Assembly (NCBI RefSeq): GCF_005222755.1
Contig: NZ_STGD01000005.1
Coordinates: forward strand, 248,001-312,000
Length of the DNA stretch: 64,000 bases
DNA from: Roseomonas sp. HF4
Lineage (GTDB): Bacteria > Pseudomonadota > Alphaproteobacteria > Acetobacterales > Acetobacteraceae
Direction: 5' to 3'
In this document: positions 40,055 through 49,061 of the stretch, one piece after another
Layout of the letters: every line of letters starts with the position of its first letter
How positions within the stretch are numbered: position 1 is the first letter of the stretch
The notes under the pieces: generated by a model
Seen by the model: only the letters and a program-made list of their open reading frames with translations
Database searches by the model: none
What the model was told of the DNA's origin: nothing
Program-made: the position numbers and the translations under genes

Positions 40055-41356
40055 TTAAGGCATAGTTGGCTTCGCGCTTGGCAGCCAAGTCGAACGTGGA
40101 AGCGAGTACGCTGTCATCGTCCTTGCACCCATCGGCAGGCTAGCCGGGTCCTGGATCCACAAGACCGATACGGGCTGCGCAGGGTCGAAGTTCTCGACCA
40201 CGGCCAGCACGTAGGCGTCGCGGAGCCGCCTCGCTTCACTCAACTCGTTCGGAGTGAGAAGCGGAGAGCAGCGGCCTGCGCTGCTCTTCACCTCCACGTG
40301 CCGCGTCGTGCTGGCCTTATGGGCCCGCATATCGTAGCCGACACCGAAGCGGCTTACGTCCAGGACCACCCAGCCGTCGTCCTCGAGAACCTTCCGGACC
40401 GCCTGCTCGGCGTCCCACCAATGTCCGCCCGCAGGCGGCGCCGTAGGCGGGGCGGCAGTGGCCACTACAGGAGGAGTACGGCGCCGGGTACGTGCGGGGA
40501 CTGGAGTTGGTACGCCCGGCAGAGCCGCCGGCGCGGCGGGCGCGATCGGCGCTAGCGTCGGAATCCTGCTCCAGCTCAACCCGCCCGCGGCAACTGCCCC
40601 GAGCGCGGCGTGCTCGGCTAGGAGAGGGTCGTCGTCGAAGTACGCGAGGGCTTCGGCGGGCGAGAAATCGAAGTCGATAAGGAAGTCCGCGACGTCCACC
40701 TGCGACCTGCCCGCTGCCACAGCCGAGTCGTGATATAGGGCGATGATTAGCGGGACGATGGGGAGTCGGCGTCCTCCTGGCGCCAGCACAATCGGCGCGT
40801 AGTTTCCGCTGTCGGCAGGGTCGTACACGAAGTGCTCGCGGGTCTGGGGGTCGATGCGGAAGACCTTGGGGTGGTCCTCCCTCCGATAGCGGGCATCGGG
40901 ATCGAGGTCGCAGTGCGCCCCTGCCAGCCGACCCGGAGCTGCCGTGACGAGGTGCGGGCATAGGGTTCGTGACGGGAGCCGGAAGGTCGGGTTCGCGAGC
41001 TCGGCCACCGACGCGTAGCAGCCAAAGCCCTTCTGAATGTTGAAATTGTTACGCCAGATATTTGCCGCCCCCCGGCCGGGAGCCGCGACGCCAGTCGGAT
41101 ACAGATGGTTGTTGCTGAAGAGGATCGCCACCGAAGGGCCGGGCCTCCGCGAGGGCTTCTCGTACAACTCGTCCACCAGCCTTTGGAGCGTGCCGACATC
41201 AATGCCCTGCGGGTCACCAACGCGCGGGATGAGGCGGCCATAGTGCTTGCAGGCGAGGAAGATCTGGACGAGGCGGCCGTAGTAGCTACCCCGCGTAAAG
41301 CGCTCCAGCGTCGCCAACGACGCGTCGTACAGAGCTGGGTCGTCCACCCGAATCAT
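40055..41356 (-). CDS. Putative type II restriction endonuclease with DUF3883-type nuclease domain
   Basis: 433 residues from the ATG at 41356; an ATG at 41380 would give 441. The N-terminal 270 residues (FTRGSYYGRLVQIFLACKHY, then AILFSNNHLYPTG and FRLPSRTLCPHLV) belong to no family I recognise. After a Pro/Ala linker (about 270-310), the C-terminal domain reads AVRKVLEDDGWVVLDVSRFG, VGYDMRAHK and HVEVKSSAG, then LTPNELSEARRL: the DUF3883 pattern, a PD-(D/E)XK-like core with Asp342, Glu355 and Lys357. Its position after two DNA methyltransferases points to a restriction enzyme. The 5' end overlaps the cytosine methyltransferase gene by 71 nt in another frame. Confidence 0.75.
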   Translation of the reverse strand: MIRVDDPALYDASLATLERFTRGSYYGRLVQIFLACKHYGRLIPRVGDPQGIDVGTLQRLVDELYEKPSRRPGPSVAILFSNNHLYPTGVAAPGRGAANIWRNNFNIQKGFGCYASVAELANPTFRLPSRTLCPHLVTAAPGRLAGAHCDLDPDARYRREDHPKVFRIDPQTREHFVYDPADSGNYAPIVLAPGGRRLPIVPLIIALYHDSAVAAGRSQVDVADFLIDFDFSPAEALAYFDDDPLLAEHAALGAVAAGGLSWSRIPTLAPIAPAAPAALPGVPTPVPARTRRRTPPVVATAAPPTAPPAGGHWWDAEQAVRKVLEDDGWVVLDVSRFGVGYDMRAHKASTTRHVEVKSSAGRCSPLLTPNELSEARRLRDAYVLAVVENFDPAQPVSVLWIQDPASLPMGARTMTAYSLPRSTWLPSAKPTMP

Positions 41357-42524
41357 GCTGCAGTTGCCCCCCGAAGACATACTCGGACGGCTTCATCATG
41401 CCACGGACGAATTTTTGGAAGTGCGTCGCCGGGGGCGAGCGGTACGCGAGCCCCTTCCCGTCCTGACCGGCAAGGAGGGGGGGCAGATCGTCCAAGGCTT
41501 CGGCCACGCCGCAGACCCGGGGCAGACCCAGCAGATCCGAAGGGACCGGGCTTGTCCAAGGCGAAGGCGGAGAAGGCAGGCTGGAGCCTTTCGGGACGCC
41601 GACCAGGATCACGCGCTCACGCCGCTGCGGGACCCCGTAGTCCGCAGCGTTGAGCTTCCAGACGCACACTTCATAACCTACCGCGTGGAAACCCTGGAGG
41701 ATGTGCAGCAGGAATCGTCCGCCCTCCATGCTAAGCAGGCCCAGCACGTTCTCGAATACGAAGATGTCGGGGCGGAGGCGCGCCAACAGTGCCGCGTAGC
41801 TCGCGTGCAGTCCGTTCCTTGCGTCGTCGGCCGAACGGCGGTTGCCGCCCGTCGAAAATCCCTGGCAAGGGGGGCCACCAACAAGCGCAAGCCGACCGGT
41901 TCCGGCCTTCGCCGCGGTCGATAGGCGTTCTTGCGTATCGGCCTCCTGCAAGTCCCCAACGAACGCGACTGCCGGCATGTTGGCATTGAACGTCGCCACT
42001 GCGTGCCGGTCGATGTCCACCGCGGCTGCGGAACGCCAGCCCGCCCACTCGAAGCCCAGCGACAGCCCTCCGGCGCCGGCGAACACGTCCACCATCCTGC
42101 CCGGCTCCCCGAGCGCCAAGGCCAGTTGATAGGCTAGCAGCGGCGGGACGGCATTGCCGATCTGCTGGCACACCGCGCGCTGCGGACCAGTAAATACAAA
42201 CGAATCCGGGAACGACTGGAGCCTGGCCGCTTCGCGATGCGATAATGTCCGGTGTTGTCCGCCGACAGCGTCGTAATGGAGGAAGCAGCCGTTGCCAGGG
42301 CGGTTGTAGTAGGTCCCGATCGTGTAGGCCGGACGCTCCGGGTGGAGCCGACCGTAGTACGTGGACCTCGACCCTCCGCCTGCCGCGTAGCTGGCCCGGA
42401 TCTGCGCGAGCCGTTCCGATGGAATATCGTGCGGGATGTTTCGCCAATTCCCGCCTGGCGGGACGGCGCGCGCCATGCGGAGGTCCAGGTCGCTGAGCGA
42501 CGCGCTGGCATGGTTCGGGATCAT
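41286..42524 (-). CDS. DNA cytosine-C5 methyltransferase, circularly permuted
   Basis: 412 residues; makes 5-methylcytosine in the recognition site. The motif order is rotated. Target-recognition-like sequence (LRMARAVPPGGNWRNIP, YYGRLHPERPAYTIGTYY) and motifs IX-X (REAARLQSFPDSF, QIGNAVPPLLAYQLA) occupy residues 10-137. Motif I VDVFAGAGGLSLGFEWAG starts at 145, the catalytic Cys220 is in GGPPCQGFSTGG, motif VI is FVFENVLGLL (256-265) and motif VIII is PQRRERVILVGV (299-310). The start at 42524 overlaps the adenine methyltransferase stop (ATGA). No key residue is missing, so an active enzyme is likely. Confidence 0.9.
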   Translation of the reverse strand: MIPNHASASLSDLDLRMARAVPPGGNWRNIPHDIPSERLAQIRASYAAGGGSRSTYYGRLHPERPAYTIGTYYNRPGNGCFLHYDAVGGQHRTLSHREAARLQSFPDSFVFTGPQRAVCQQIGNAVPPLLAYQLALALGEPGRMVDVFAGAGGLSLGFEWAGWRSAAAVDIDRHAVATFNANMPAVAFVGDLQEADTQERLSTAAKAGTGRLALVGGPPCQGFSTGGNRRSADDARNGLHASYAALLARLRPDIFVFENVLGLLSMEGGRFLLHILQGFHAVGYEVCVWKLNAADYGVPQRRERVILVGVPKGSSLPSPPSPWTSPVPSDLLGLPRVCGVAEALDDLPPLLAGQDGKGLAYRSPPATHFQKFVRGMMKPSEYVFGGQLQHDSGGRPSSVRRVVGDAGALYAG

Positions 42525-44251
42525 CGGCCAGACCACGCGGCAGGGGCGAGAATTGCGTCCACCTCCGACCTCGTTAGTTTTGGGAAGCATCCAAGGACGA
42601 GGCCCATGGCATCCCTGTCGAGTCCGTAGGCCCTTGCCGTCTCGACCTCGAGCCGATGCTCGGCGCCGGGCTCGCGTGAGAGGGCCGAGCGCGCTGCGCG
42701 TCCGAGACGTTGCCGCATGCGCTTGTCGAGCTTAGGCACGCGGGCTGAGCGGATGATGCCCAGCGACATGTGGCCAGTTGACAGCCGCGTGCGCACCTGT
42801 GCCTCGAAGACCATCGACATCAGTACCGCGTAGACGGCAAGCAGGCGTTCCTCGTCGCCGTCCGTGGCGTACGCGACGTGCAGGCTGTTCCCAGCGACCC
42901 AGCCCGCGGGAATAACCGTGCCGATCATCCGTCGCTTCGAAGAAGCGCGGGCGACGTCCCGCCAAACCAGCCGCCTATGCGCCGCTGACCTGATCTTCTC
43001 GGCCAGCTCCGGCTTAACGAAGGCCGAGGGCTGCTCTACGATCTCATGGCGCGAAACCATTCTGCCCTTGATAAACGGAAAGGCACCAACGGCTGACAGC
43101 TTCTCAGCCACACGCGTCTCGTCGAGCTCCCGTCCAGCCCAGATCAACCCTTCGCCTTCAAGCATGGAGAACAGCGGTAGCCCGGCGAACGCCCTTGTTA
43201 AATGGGCCGCGGCTTCCGACCCATGTGCCACGGGCAAGGCGTAGTCGGACGCCGCCAGCCCGCGCTCGGACCAGTCGATAGAGTGCTCCACCCGCACCGA
43301 AGCGTTCTTGTTGAAGTGTCGGACTGTGCCGACTGTCCCGCCGTGCGCGCCCACGCGCATGCACGCGACCACAACAGGCTGGTCGACACGGTCGAACAGG
43401 CGCGCCTCGGAGGGGTGGACTGCCAAATCCACAAGGGCAGACCGTTGCACGAGGCAGCGCCGCAGGCTGACCGAGGCCTGGTCACCCATCAGCGTCGCGG
43501 GCAGCACCATGCCCAAGACGCCGCCGATCCGGCACGAATTCAGGCAGAGCGCAACGCCGCAACGCGCGAGGTTGGTGCCCCAGCCGGCCCACGATTTGTC
43601 AGCGCGCGCCTCTGGGAATCGCTGATCCAGCTCCTCACAGCGCGACCGTAGCCATCGCGCGTACTGCTCGCGTTCCCCGTCTGACAGCGCCGATGTTTCC
43701 CTCGCGTCAGGCTTGAGAAGCTCCCACGGCGGATTGGTGATAATTGCATCGTGAGGCGGGAGCGACCTCTGGCTAAGGCTATCCCCCACCGTAGCCTCCA
43801 ACGTCAGGCTCAGCCCGAGCTCGGAAGCGAGCGTCGAGATACGCTCCTTCGCGCGGGCAAGCGCGATTTCATCGACATCCCGGACATCGATGAGGATCCG
43901 CTGGGCCGCAAGGACAGGCTGTGCGGCGATAGCCCGGAGAAGGGCAAGGACAAGCTGGCCATCACCGACGAACGGGTCACCGACCCGGATTCGGCCTGAG
44001 CTACGCGTCCCGGTTCCGAGCGAGGTCGCGAGTTCGGCGGCCATTCTCGCTGCCAAGTCGCCCGCGAGAAGATCGGGGGTGTAGAACCGGCCGGTGACGC
44101 GCTCCACCAACGACTTGCGGGCGTAATCAGCCGGCGCGCCCGCGGGCGCTCGGCCGTCGCGCACGCCCAACATTGCCCGTACACCAGCGTCCACGTGCTC
44201 CCCTTCCCACACACACGCCTCACGGGGCGCTACCTGACCGATGTTACTCAC
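42521..44251 (-). CDS. N6-adenine DNA methyltransferase (Eco57I/Alw26I-type)
   Basis: 576-residue gamma-class adenine methyltransferase. SAM motif I is VGDPFVGDGQLVLALL (90-105), the catalytic motif IV is ITNPPWELL (171-179), and GMVLPATLMGD is typical of the region after it. The C-terminal 250 residues are presumably the target-recognition part (FIKGRMVSRHEIVE, RRLVWRDVARASSKRRMIG), as in Alw26I/Eco31I/Esp3I-family enzymes. The start is GTG at 44251 without a strong ribosome site. It heads the three-gene restriction-modification run. The 253 nt upstream hold no convincing gene and no recognised controller protein. Confidence 0.88.
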   Translation of the reverse strand: MSNIGQVAPREACVWEGEHVDAGVRAMLGVRDGRAPAGAPADYARKSLVERVTGRFYTPDLLAGDLAARMAAELATSLGTGTRSSGRIRVGDPFVGDGQLVLALLRAIAAQPVLAAQRILIDVRDVDEIALARAKERISTLASELGLSLTLEATVGDSLSQRSLPPHDAIITNPPWELLKPDARETSALSDGEREQYARWLRSRCEELDQRFPEARADKSWAGWGTNLARCGVALCLNSCRIGGVLGMVLPATLMGDQASVSLRRCLVQRSALVDLAVHPSEARLFDRVDQPVVVACMRVGAHGGTVGTVRHFNKNASVRVEHSIDWSERGLAASDYALPVAHGSEAAAHLTRAFAGLPLFSMLEGEGLIWAGRELDETRVAEKLSAVGAFPFIKGRMVSRHEIVEQPSAFVKPELAEKIRSAAHRRLVWRDVARASSKRRMIGTVIPAGWVAGNSLHVAYATDGDEERLLAVYAVLMSMVFEAQVRTRLSTGHMSLGIIRSARVPKLDKRMRQRLGRAARSALSREPGAEHRLEVETARAYGLDRDAMGLVLGCFPKLTRSEVDAILAPAAWSGR

Positions 44252-44504
44252 ACGCGCTTCAAGTGAGTATTTGTTCGCTTTTCGCCTCCTGGACGCTCAG
44301 CGGCATCAGGCTAAGCAGCGCTTGTACGGCGTCTTAACCTCGATCTGCGGCGCGTCGGCAACGACACCTCACGTCATACCGTCCCCGCGCAGAGTCGCGA
44401 AGGTCTTTCACCTACCTTGCAAGGCGGTCGGGCGTGGAGGTCTGTTCCGCTGGCTGAAGATGCAAGTCGCTTCGGTCGCTGCAGAGCTTGCCCTGGAATG
44501 GATG

Positions 44505-44807
44505 TCAGCTGGCGAGTTCCGCGCGACGTGCAGCAATCGCGCGCGCAAAGGCGGCAGCGGCATCTGCGAACTGCACGGAGGGGTCAGCGAGCCGGCGGAC
44601 CTCCAATAAGCGTGGCGCGGTGCCCACGTAGGGGTTGCCTTCCATGATGGCGAGCCAGCCAGCTAAGCCCTGGGCACGAAGAGCTTCCTCAGCGCTGCGC
44701 ACCTCCTCCTCAGATGGATCGGACGCGCGACCCAGAGTGACATACCTGCCATCGGTGCCAAGCACGATCCATCGGCGCTCCTTCGAGTTCCCTTCTCGCG
44801 TTCGCAT
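44505..44807 (-). CDS. Hypothetical protein
   Basis: 100 residues: a beta-strand start (RRWIVLGTDGRYVTLGR), an acidic helix (SDPSEEEVRSAEEALRAQG), WLAIMEGNPYVG and a C-terminal Ala/Arg helix. It reads like a small cytoplasmic plasmid- or island-borne protein with no recognised family. It stands alone between the restriction-modification genes and the recombinase cassette. Confidence 0.6.
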   Translation of the reverse strand: MRTREGNSKERRWIVLGTDGRYVTLGRASDPSEEEVRSAEEALRAQGLAGWLAIMEGNPYVGTAPRLLEVRRLADPSVQFADAAAAFARAIAARRAELAS

Positions 44808-44867
44808 CAGCGGATCCAGTCCTAACAGTCACCCAAGATTGCCACGCCCGCGCGCCTGTCTGCCAGG

Positions 44868-45269
44868 TCACCGTCTCGAATTGCACGCAAATTGCTGATC
44901 GGCCCAGGCGAGTGGGATCGGCTCCGAAAGCCACCGCGATGCCGACAAGTATTGCTCCCGCCCATCCAGGACCCCCTCTACCCCATCCGGCGCCAACAGG
45001 GTTAAGCGCAGCAGGCGCGCGACATAGGCCCGATCCACGCCCTCGATGGCGGCCAGGTCGCGAATGGAGGCGTAACGCCCGTCTTCCAGCATCCGCCGCC
45101 AGCGAAACGCCCGCGCCAGCGCCTTCACCAGGGCTGGGTCGCCGTTGGTGGTTTCCACGCCTGGCCTATCCGGGCCAGCCTGCACCGGCGCTCCGTCCGG
45201 CCCGATGATCCGCTTCCGCCCGCCGCGGCGCCGGATGGTCATCGGCACCACCACCGTCACGCTGCTCAT
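44868..45269 (-). CDS. Recombinase-associated HTH protein
   Basis: 133 residues. Basic N-terminus (VPMTIRRRGGRKRIIGPDG), then a helical region with ALARAFRWRRMLEDGRYASI and a helix-turn-helix-like RDLAAIEGVDRAYVARLLRL (about 87-106), like the KorB/ParB-type HTH. It starts inside the recombinase stop (ATGA) and is the last gene of the four-gene recombinase cassette. Likely a DNA-binding accessory or repressor; this is inferred from the HTH and context. Confidence 0.75.
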   Translation of the reverse strand: MSSVTVVVPMTIRRRGGRKRIIGPDGAPVQAGPDRPGVETTNGDPALVKALARAFRWRRMLEDGRYASIRDLAAIEGVDRAYVARLLRLTLLAPDGVEGVLDGREQYLSASRWLSEPIPLAWADQQFACNSRR

Positions 45270-46593
45270 GCTGCGATCGCCTCCCGCGGCTTCGCCGCCA
45301 TGTCCCGCGCCAGCCCGGCGAGCCCCTCCAGGTTCAGCCGAATCTCTGCGCCCTCCTCGCTGACCGTCACACGCTCGACGAGCAGCCGCACGATCCGCTC
45401 CTGCTCGCCGGGGAACAGTTCGTCCCAGAGGGGATCGAGCCGCCCGAGCGCGTCGCGCACCTCCGCCTCGGTCAGGTCCGGCGCCTCCTCCCGCGCCGCG
45501 CGCCACGTGCCGACCATCACCTCCGGCTGACGCAGCAGCGCGCGGACCTGGGCCAGCACCAGCCCCTCGATCTCCCCGGCTGGCAGGCGCCGGAGCGGCG
45601 CGTCGTCCGCCCCGCCCTGCAGCACGGCCTGGCTGACGTAGTAGCGGTAGAGCCGCCCCTTCTTGCGCGTGTGGGTGGGCGACATCGCCCGCCCATCCGG
45701 CCCAAACAGCAGGCCACGCAGCAGCGCCGGCGCGGTGGCGCGGTTCTTCGCCGCGCGGGCGCGCGGGCTCTCGACCATGATCGCGTGCACGCGGTCCCAA
45801 AGCTCCCGCGAGATGATGGCGGTATGCTCGCCGGGATAGGATGTCCCCTTGTGCACCGCCTCGCCGAGAAAGGTGCGGTTCACCAGCAGCTTGTAGACCG
45901 CCCCCTTGTCGAAGGGCCGGCCGGTCTTGGTGACAAGGCCCTCGGCACGGAGGACGGGCAGCAGCCGGGTGGCGGAGCCGATTTCGGCAAAGCCCTCGAA
46001 CACGCGGCGCACCGTCGCGGCGCCGGCCTCGTCCACCACCAGCTTGCGGTTCTCGACCCGGTAGCCGAGCGGCACCGGCCCGCCCATCCACATGCCCCGC
46101 GCGCGCGAGGCGGCGATCTTGTCGCGAACGCGCTCGCCGATGATCTCCCTCTCATATTGCGCGAAGCTCAGCAGGATGTTCAGCGTGAGCCGGCCCATGC
46201 TGGTGGTGGTATTAAAGCTCTGAGTGACAGCAACAAACGTGACCTCGTTGTCGTCGAAGGTCTGCACCAGCTTGGCGAAGTCCATCAGCGAGCGGGACAG
46301 GCGATCAATCTTATAACAGACGATGACGTCGATCAGGCCGGCCTCAATATCGGCCAGCAATCTCTTCAATGCGGGGCGATCGAGCGTGCCGCCCGACACA
46401 CCGCCATCATCGTAGCGATCGTGCACCAGCACCCAGCCCTCGGAGCGCTGCGACGTGATGAAGGCCTCGCACGCGGCGCGCTGGGCGTCGAGCGAGTTGA
46501 ACTCCTTCTCCAGCCCCTCGTCAGTGGACTTCCGCGTGTAGACGGCGCAACGAAGCTTGCGGATCTTCGCCGGCATGGCGGTGTCGCGGCGGG

Positions 46594-46597
<4 letters not shown>
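45266..46597 (-). CDS. Serine recombinase (large-type resolvase/invertase family)
   Basis: 443-residue site-specific recombinase. The N-terminal catalytic domain has AVYTRKSTDEGLEKEFNSL (Ser24 as nucleophile), YDDGGVSGGTLDRP and CYKIDRLSRSLMDF, which hold the active-site arginines. A recombinase domain follows (about 165-270, VPLGYRVENRKLVVDE, YKLLVNRTFLGEAVHKG), then a zinc-beta-ribbon-like region without obvious Cys pairs and a C-terminal coiled region. Proteins of this size pair with DUF2924 proteins in alphaproteobacterial islands and prophages. It overlaps both neighbours by 4 nt (ATGA). Confidence 0.93.
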
Positions 46598-47081
<484 letters not shown>

Positions 47082-47085
<4 letters not shown>

Positions 47086-47288
47086 GCGTCTCCCTTTCTC
47101 CTGGGGTTCGCACGAAGGCGCTGGCCGGGGACGGAGTGTAGGCGAACCACGCTCTCGCCCCCGGCCGCGCGGACGTCTTCCTCGGCAGCGCGGCTCCTCA
47201 GCCGCAGCAGGCCGCGGGCAAGGAGGTCGCAGACCTCGCGGAGATGGGGCGGGAGGTGGGCGTTGATGGGACGGTCGTCACGCTGCAT
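47082..47288 (-). CDS. Small protein of the recombinase cassette
   Basis: 68 residues, with INAHLPPHLREVCDLLARGL and RLRSRAAEEDV: a short amphipathic helical protein seen at the head of DUF2924-recombinase cassettes. It overlaps the DUF2924 start (ATGA). It is the first gene of the cassette, so the promoter should lie in the 76 nt upstream, which contain the palindrome GTAGCGCTAC. Confidence 0.7.
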
Positions 47289-47333
47289 GGCGTGACAATA
47301 CGAATCGTTGAGCGCCGCGGGGAGTGCTGATTT

Positions 47334-47343
47334 GTAGCGCTAC
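47334..47343. promoter_or_regulatory. Palindrome GTAGCGCTAC before the recombinase cassette
   Basis: A perfect 10-nt palindrome 46 nt upstream of the cassette's first start codon. The half-site GTAGCGC recurs in the repressor/Cro intergenic region (48975-48981), so both could be bound by the same phage repressor. No experimental support. Confidence 0.35.
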
Positions 47344-47364
47344 GCCACGCTCTGGCCAGCCGCC

Positions 47365-48096
47365 TCAGGCGACCGAGACATCCGGCGGTAGGATCACCAC
47401 CCGCGCCCCGATCGGGACGCGCTGGTAGAGATCGATGATGTCCTGGTTGATCAGCCGGACGCAGCCCGCCGAGGCCATAGTGCCGATGGTCCAGGGCTCC
47501 ACCGTGCCGTGCAGGCGGTAATAGGTGTCGACGCCGTCCTGGTAGAGGTAGAGCGCCCGCGCCCCGAGCGGATTACGGCCGCCGCCCGGCACGCCGTCAC
47601 GGAACGGGCCGTAGCGCTGCGGATCGCGCCGGACCATGTCGGGCGTCGGGCGCCAGTTCGGCCAGGCGGCCTTGCGCTCGACAAAGGCTTCGCCCGTGAG
47701 ATTGAAGGCCTCGTCGCGGCCAACGGCGATGCCGTAGCGGATGGCGCGGCGGCCCTCGAGGGCCAGGTAGGCGTAGCGGGCGGCCGTATCGACGACGATG
47801 GTCCCCGGCTCGTCATCGCGCGGATAGGCGACCTCACGACGGAGGAACCGCGGATCGATGCGCCGGAGGTTCACCGCCGGGATCCAAAAGCGGTCCGTGG
47901 TGATCGCCCCATAGATCCGGCGGTAGTCCGGCTCAGCCGCCGGCAGGGCCGCAGGTGGCGGCTCCGGCGCGACAGGCGGGGCGGCCTCCGCCTGCGGCGG
48001 TGACGGACGCGGCAACGGCCGCGGTGCCTCGGACGACGCACACGCCGCCAGCAGTCCAGGCAGGCTGGCGACAAGGCTCCGTCGGCTAACCCGCAT
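47365..48096 (-). CDS. L,D-transpeptidase lipoprotein (YkuD domain)
   Basis: 243 residues. The N-terminus RVSRRSLVASLPGLLAACAS ends in a lipobox (LAAC), so it is probably a lipid-anchored periplasmic protein; a Pro/Ala linker (about 25-50) follows. The YkuD catalytic domain covers about 90-240, with RYAYLALEGRRAIRYGIAVG, YRLHGTVEPWTIG and the Cys nucleophile in MASAGCVRLINQDIIDLY. It cross-links peptidoglycan 3-3 bonds or attaches lipoproteins. The start at 48096 is chosen because a longer form lacks a clear signal. It sits between the recombinase cassette and the phage repressor, so it is probably cargo. Confidence 0.9.
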   Translation of the reverse strand: MRVSRRSLVASLPGLLAACASSEAPRPLPRPSPPQAEAAPPVAPEPPPAALPAAEPDYRRIYGAITTDRFWIPAVNLRRIDPRFLRREVAYPRDDEPGTIVVDTAARYAYLALEGRRAIRYGIAVGRDEAFNLTGEAFVERKAAWPNWRPTPDMVRRDPQRYGPFRDGVPGGGRNPLGARALYLYQDGVDTYYRLHGTVEPWTIGTMASAGCVRLINQDIIDLYQRVPIGARVVILPPDVSVA

Positions 48097-48184
48097 CGAT
48101 CGTCCGAAATCCCCTGGGCAGCAGCGCGACTGCTTGTGCCAAGTCAACGATAGCGACGGCGTCGATGTCCACAGGCTCGGCCAC

Positions 48185-48961
48185 CTACGCGCCGACCTGC
48201 CGTCCGAGCCAGATCACCCGCCCGATGACGTGAACGTCGTCAGCGGTCAGGCCGCGCTGCGGCTGATAGGCGGGGTTGTCCGACAGCACGCTGAGCCGCG
48301 GCGGCCGCCCCAGTTCCACCTGCACCCGCTTCACCTGCAGCCCGTTGCCGGTGCGGATGACGTAGATCCCGTCCTTGTCCCCCGGCTGGTTCTGCCGGAA
48401 GTCGACCAGCACCGTGTCGCCGGTGCGCAGGGTCGGCTCCATCGAATCACCGTCGACGCTGATCACCGCCAACTGGTCGAGCGGCGCGGTGGTGACCGTG
48501 CGGACCCACTCCTCCCGGAAGGCGATGCGATAGACGACCGCCTCGCGGTCGATCTCGTGGCCAGGGCCAGCAGAGGCGCGGGCGTCGTAGACCGGCAGCA
48601 GCGCCCAGTTGTCGCCGCCCATGCTGATCACCTCGGCCGCGGCCGGGCCGGTGTAGGAGGTCGGCGGCCGCGGCGGCGTAGCCTTGCGCCGCACCCGCTG
48701 ACCGAGCACCGCCGCGGCCTCTTCCGGGGTGTTGATGGCGATGCCCGCGTCGCCGGCCTCCTTGCCGAACAGCAGCATCTGCCAGGTGATACCGAGAGGC
48801 ACGGCGAGCTCACGCGCCGCGCGCGCGGTGAGCGGCCGACGCCCGCTCTCGTAGGCGCGATAGGTCGCCTCCGGGACGCCGGCCAGGCGGGCCAATTCGG
48901 CCCCTGAATCAATGCCCTTGGCTTCGCGAAAGCGGCGGAGGCGGTCTGCGGTGGATTCCAT
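48185..48961 (-). CDS. Phage-type repressor, XRE HTH plus S24 peptidase domain
   Basis: 258-residue CI/LexA-like regulator. An XRE helix-turn-helix covers residues 5-60 (RFREAKGIDSGAELARLAGV, ATYRAYESGRR). The C-terminal S24 domain has a cleavage site ASAGPG (Ala131-Gly132), nucleophile Ser173 in VDGDSMEPTLRTGDTVLVD and Lys211 in LQVKRVQ. RecA-stimulated self-cleavage and induction are therefore expected. It is divergent from the Cro-like gene across an operator region with palindromes. This marks the immunity region of a prophage whose lytic genes run to the right. Confidence 0.93.
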   Translation of the reverse strand: MESTADRLRRFREAKGIDSGAELARLAGVPEATYRAYESGRRPLTARAARELAVPLGITWQMLLFGKEAGDAGIAINTPEEAAAVLGQRVRRKATPPRPPTSYTGPAAAEVISMGGDNWALLPVYDARASAGPGHEIDREAVVYRIAFREEWVRTVTTAPLDQLAVISVDGDSMEPTLRTGDTVLVDFRQNQPGDKDGIYVIRTGNGLQVKRVQVELGRPPRLSVLSDNPAYQPQRGLTADDVHVIGRVIWLGRQVGA

Positions 48962-48962
48962 G

Positions 48963-49032
48963 GCGCTGCAATATGTAGCGCTTTCTTCGCGATTGTGTAG
49001 CAGGTTTCTGCATATACAAACAGTCTTGTTTG
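48963..49032. promoter_or_regulatory. Operator/promoter region of the prophage lysis-lysogeny switch
   Basis: The 100-nt gap between the divergent repressor and Cro-like genes is AT-rich and holds two palindromes: GCGCT-N9-AGCGC at 48963-48981 and CAAACA-GTCT-TGTTTG at 49017-49032. The first touches the repressor start codon, the second lies 30 nt before the Cro-like start, as expected for OR-type sites controlling both promoters. Confidence 0.6.
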
Positions 49033-49061
49033 CGTGCCGCGACGGAGCGTATCTGTCCCGC

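Noticed and set aside
44241..44609. 122-codon plus-strand frame upstream of the adenine methyltransferase, considered as a controller gene
   Set aside because: No helix-turn-helix, no ribosome site, and it overlaps the better-supported 100-residue gene on the other strand.
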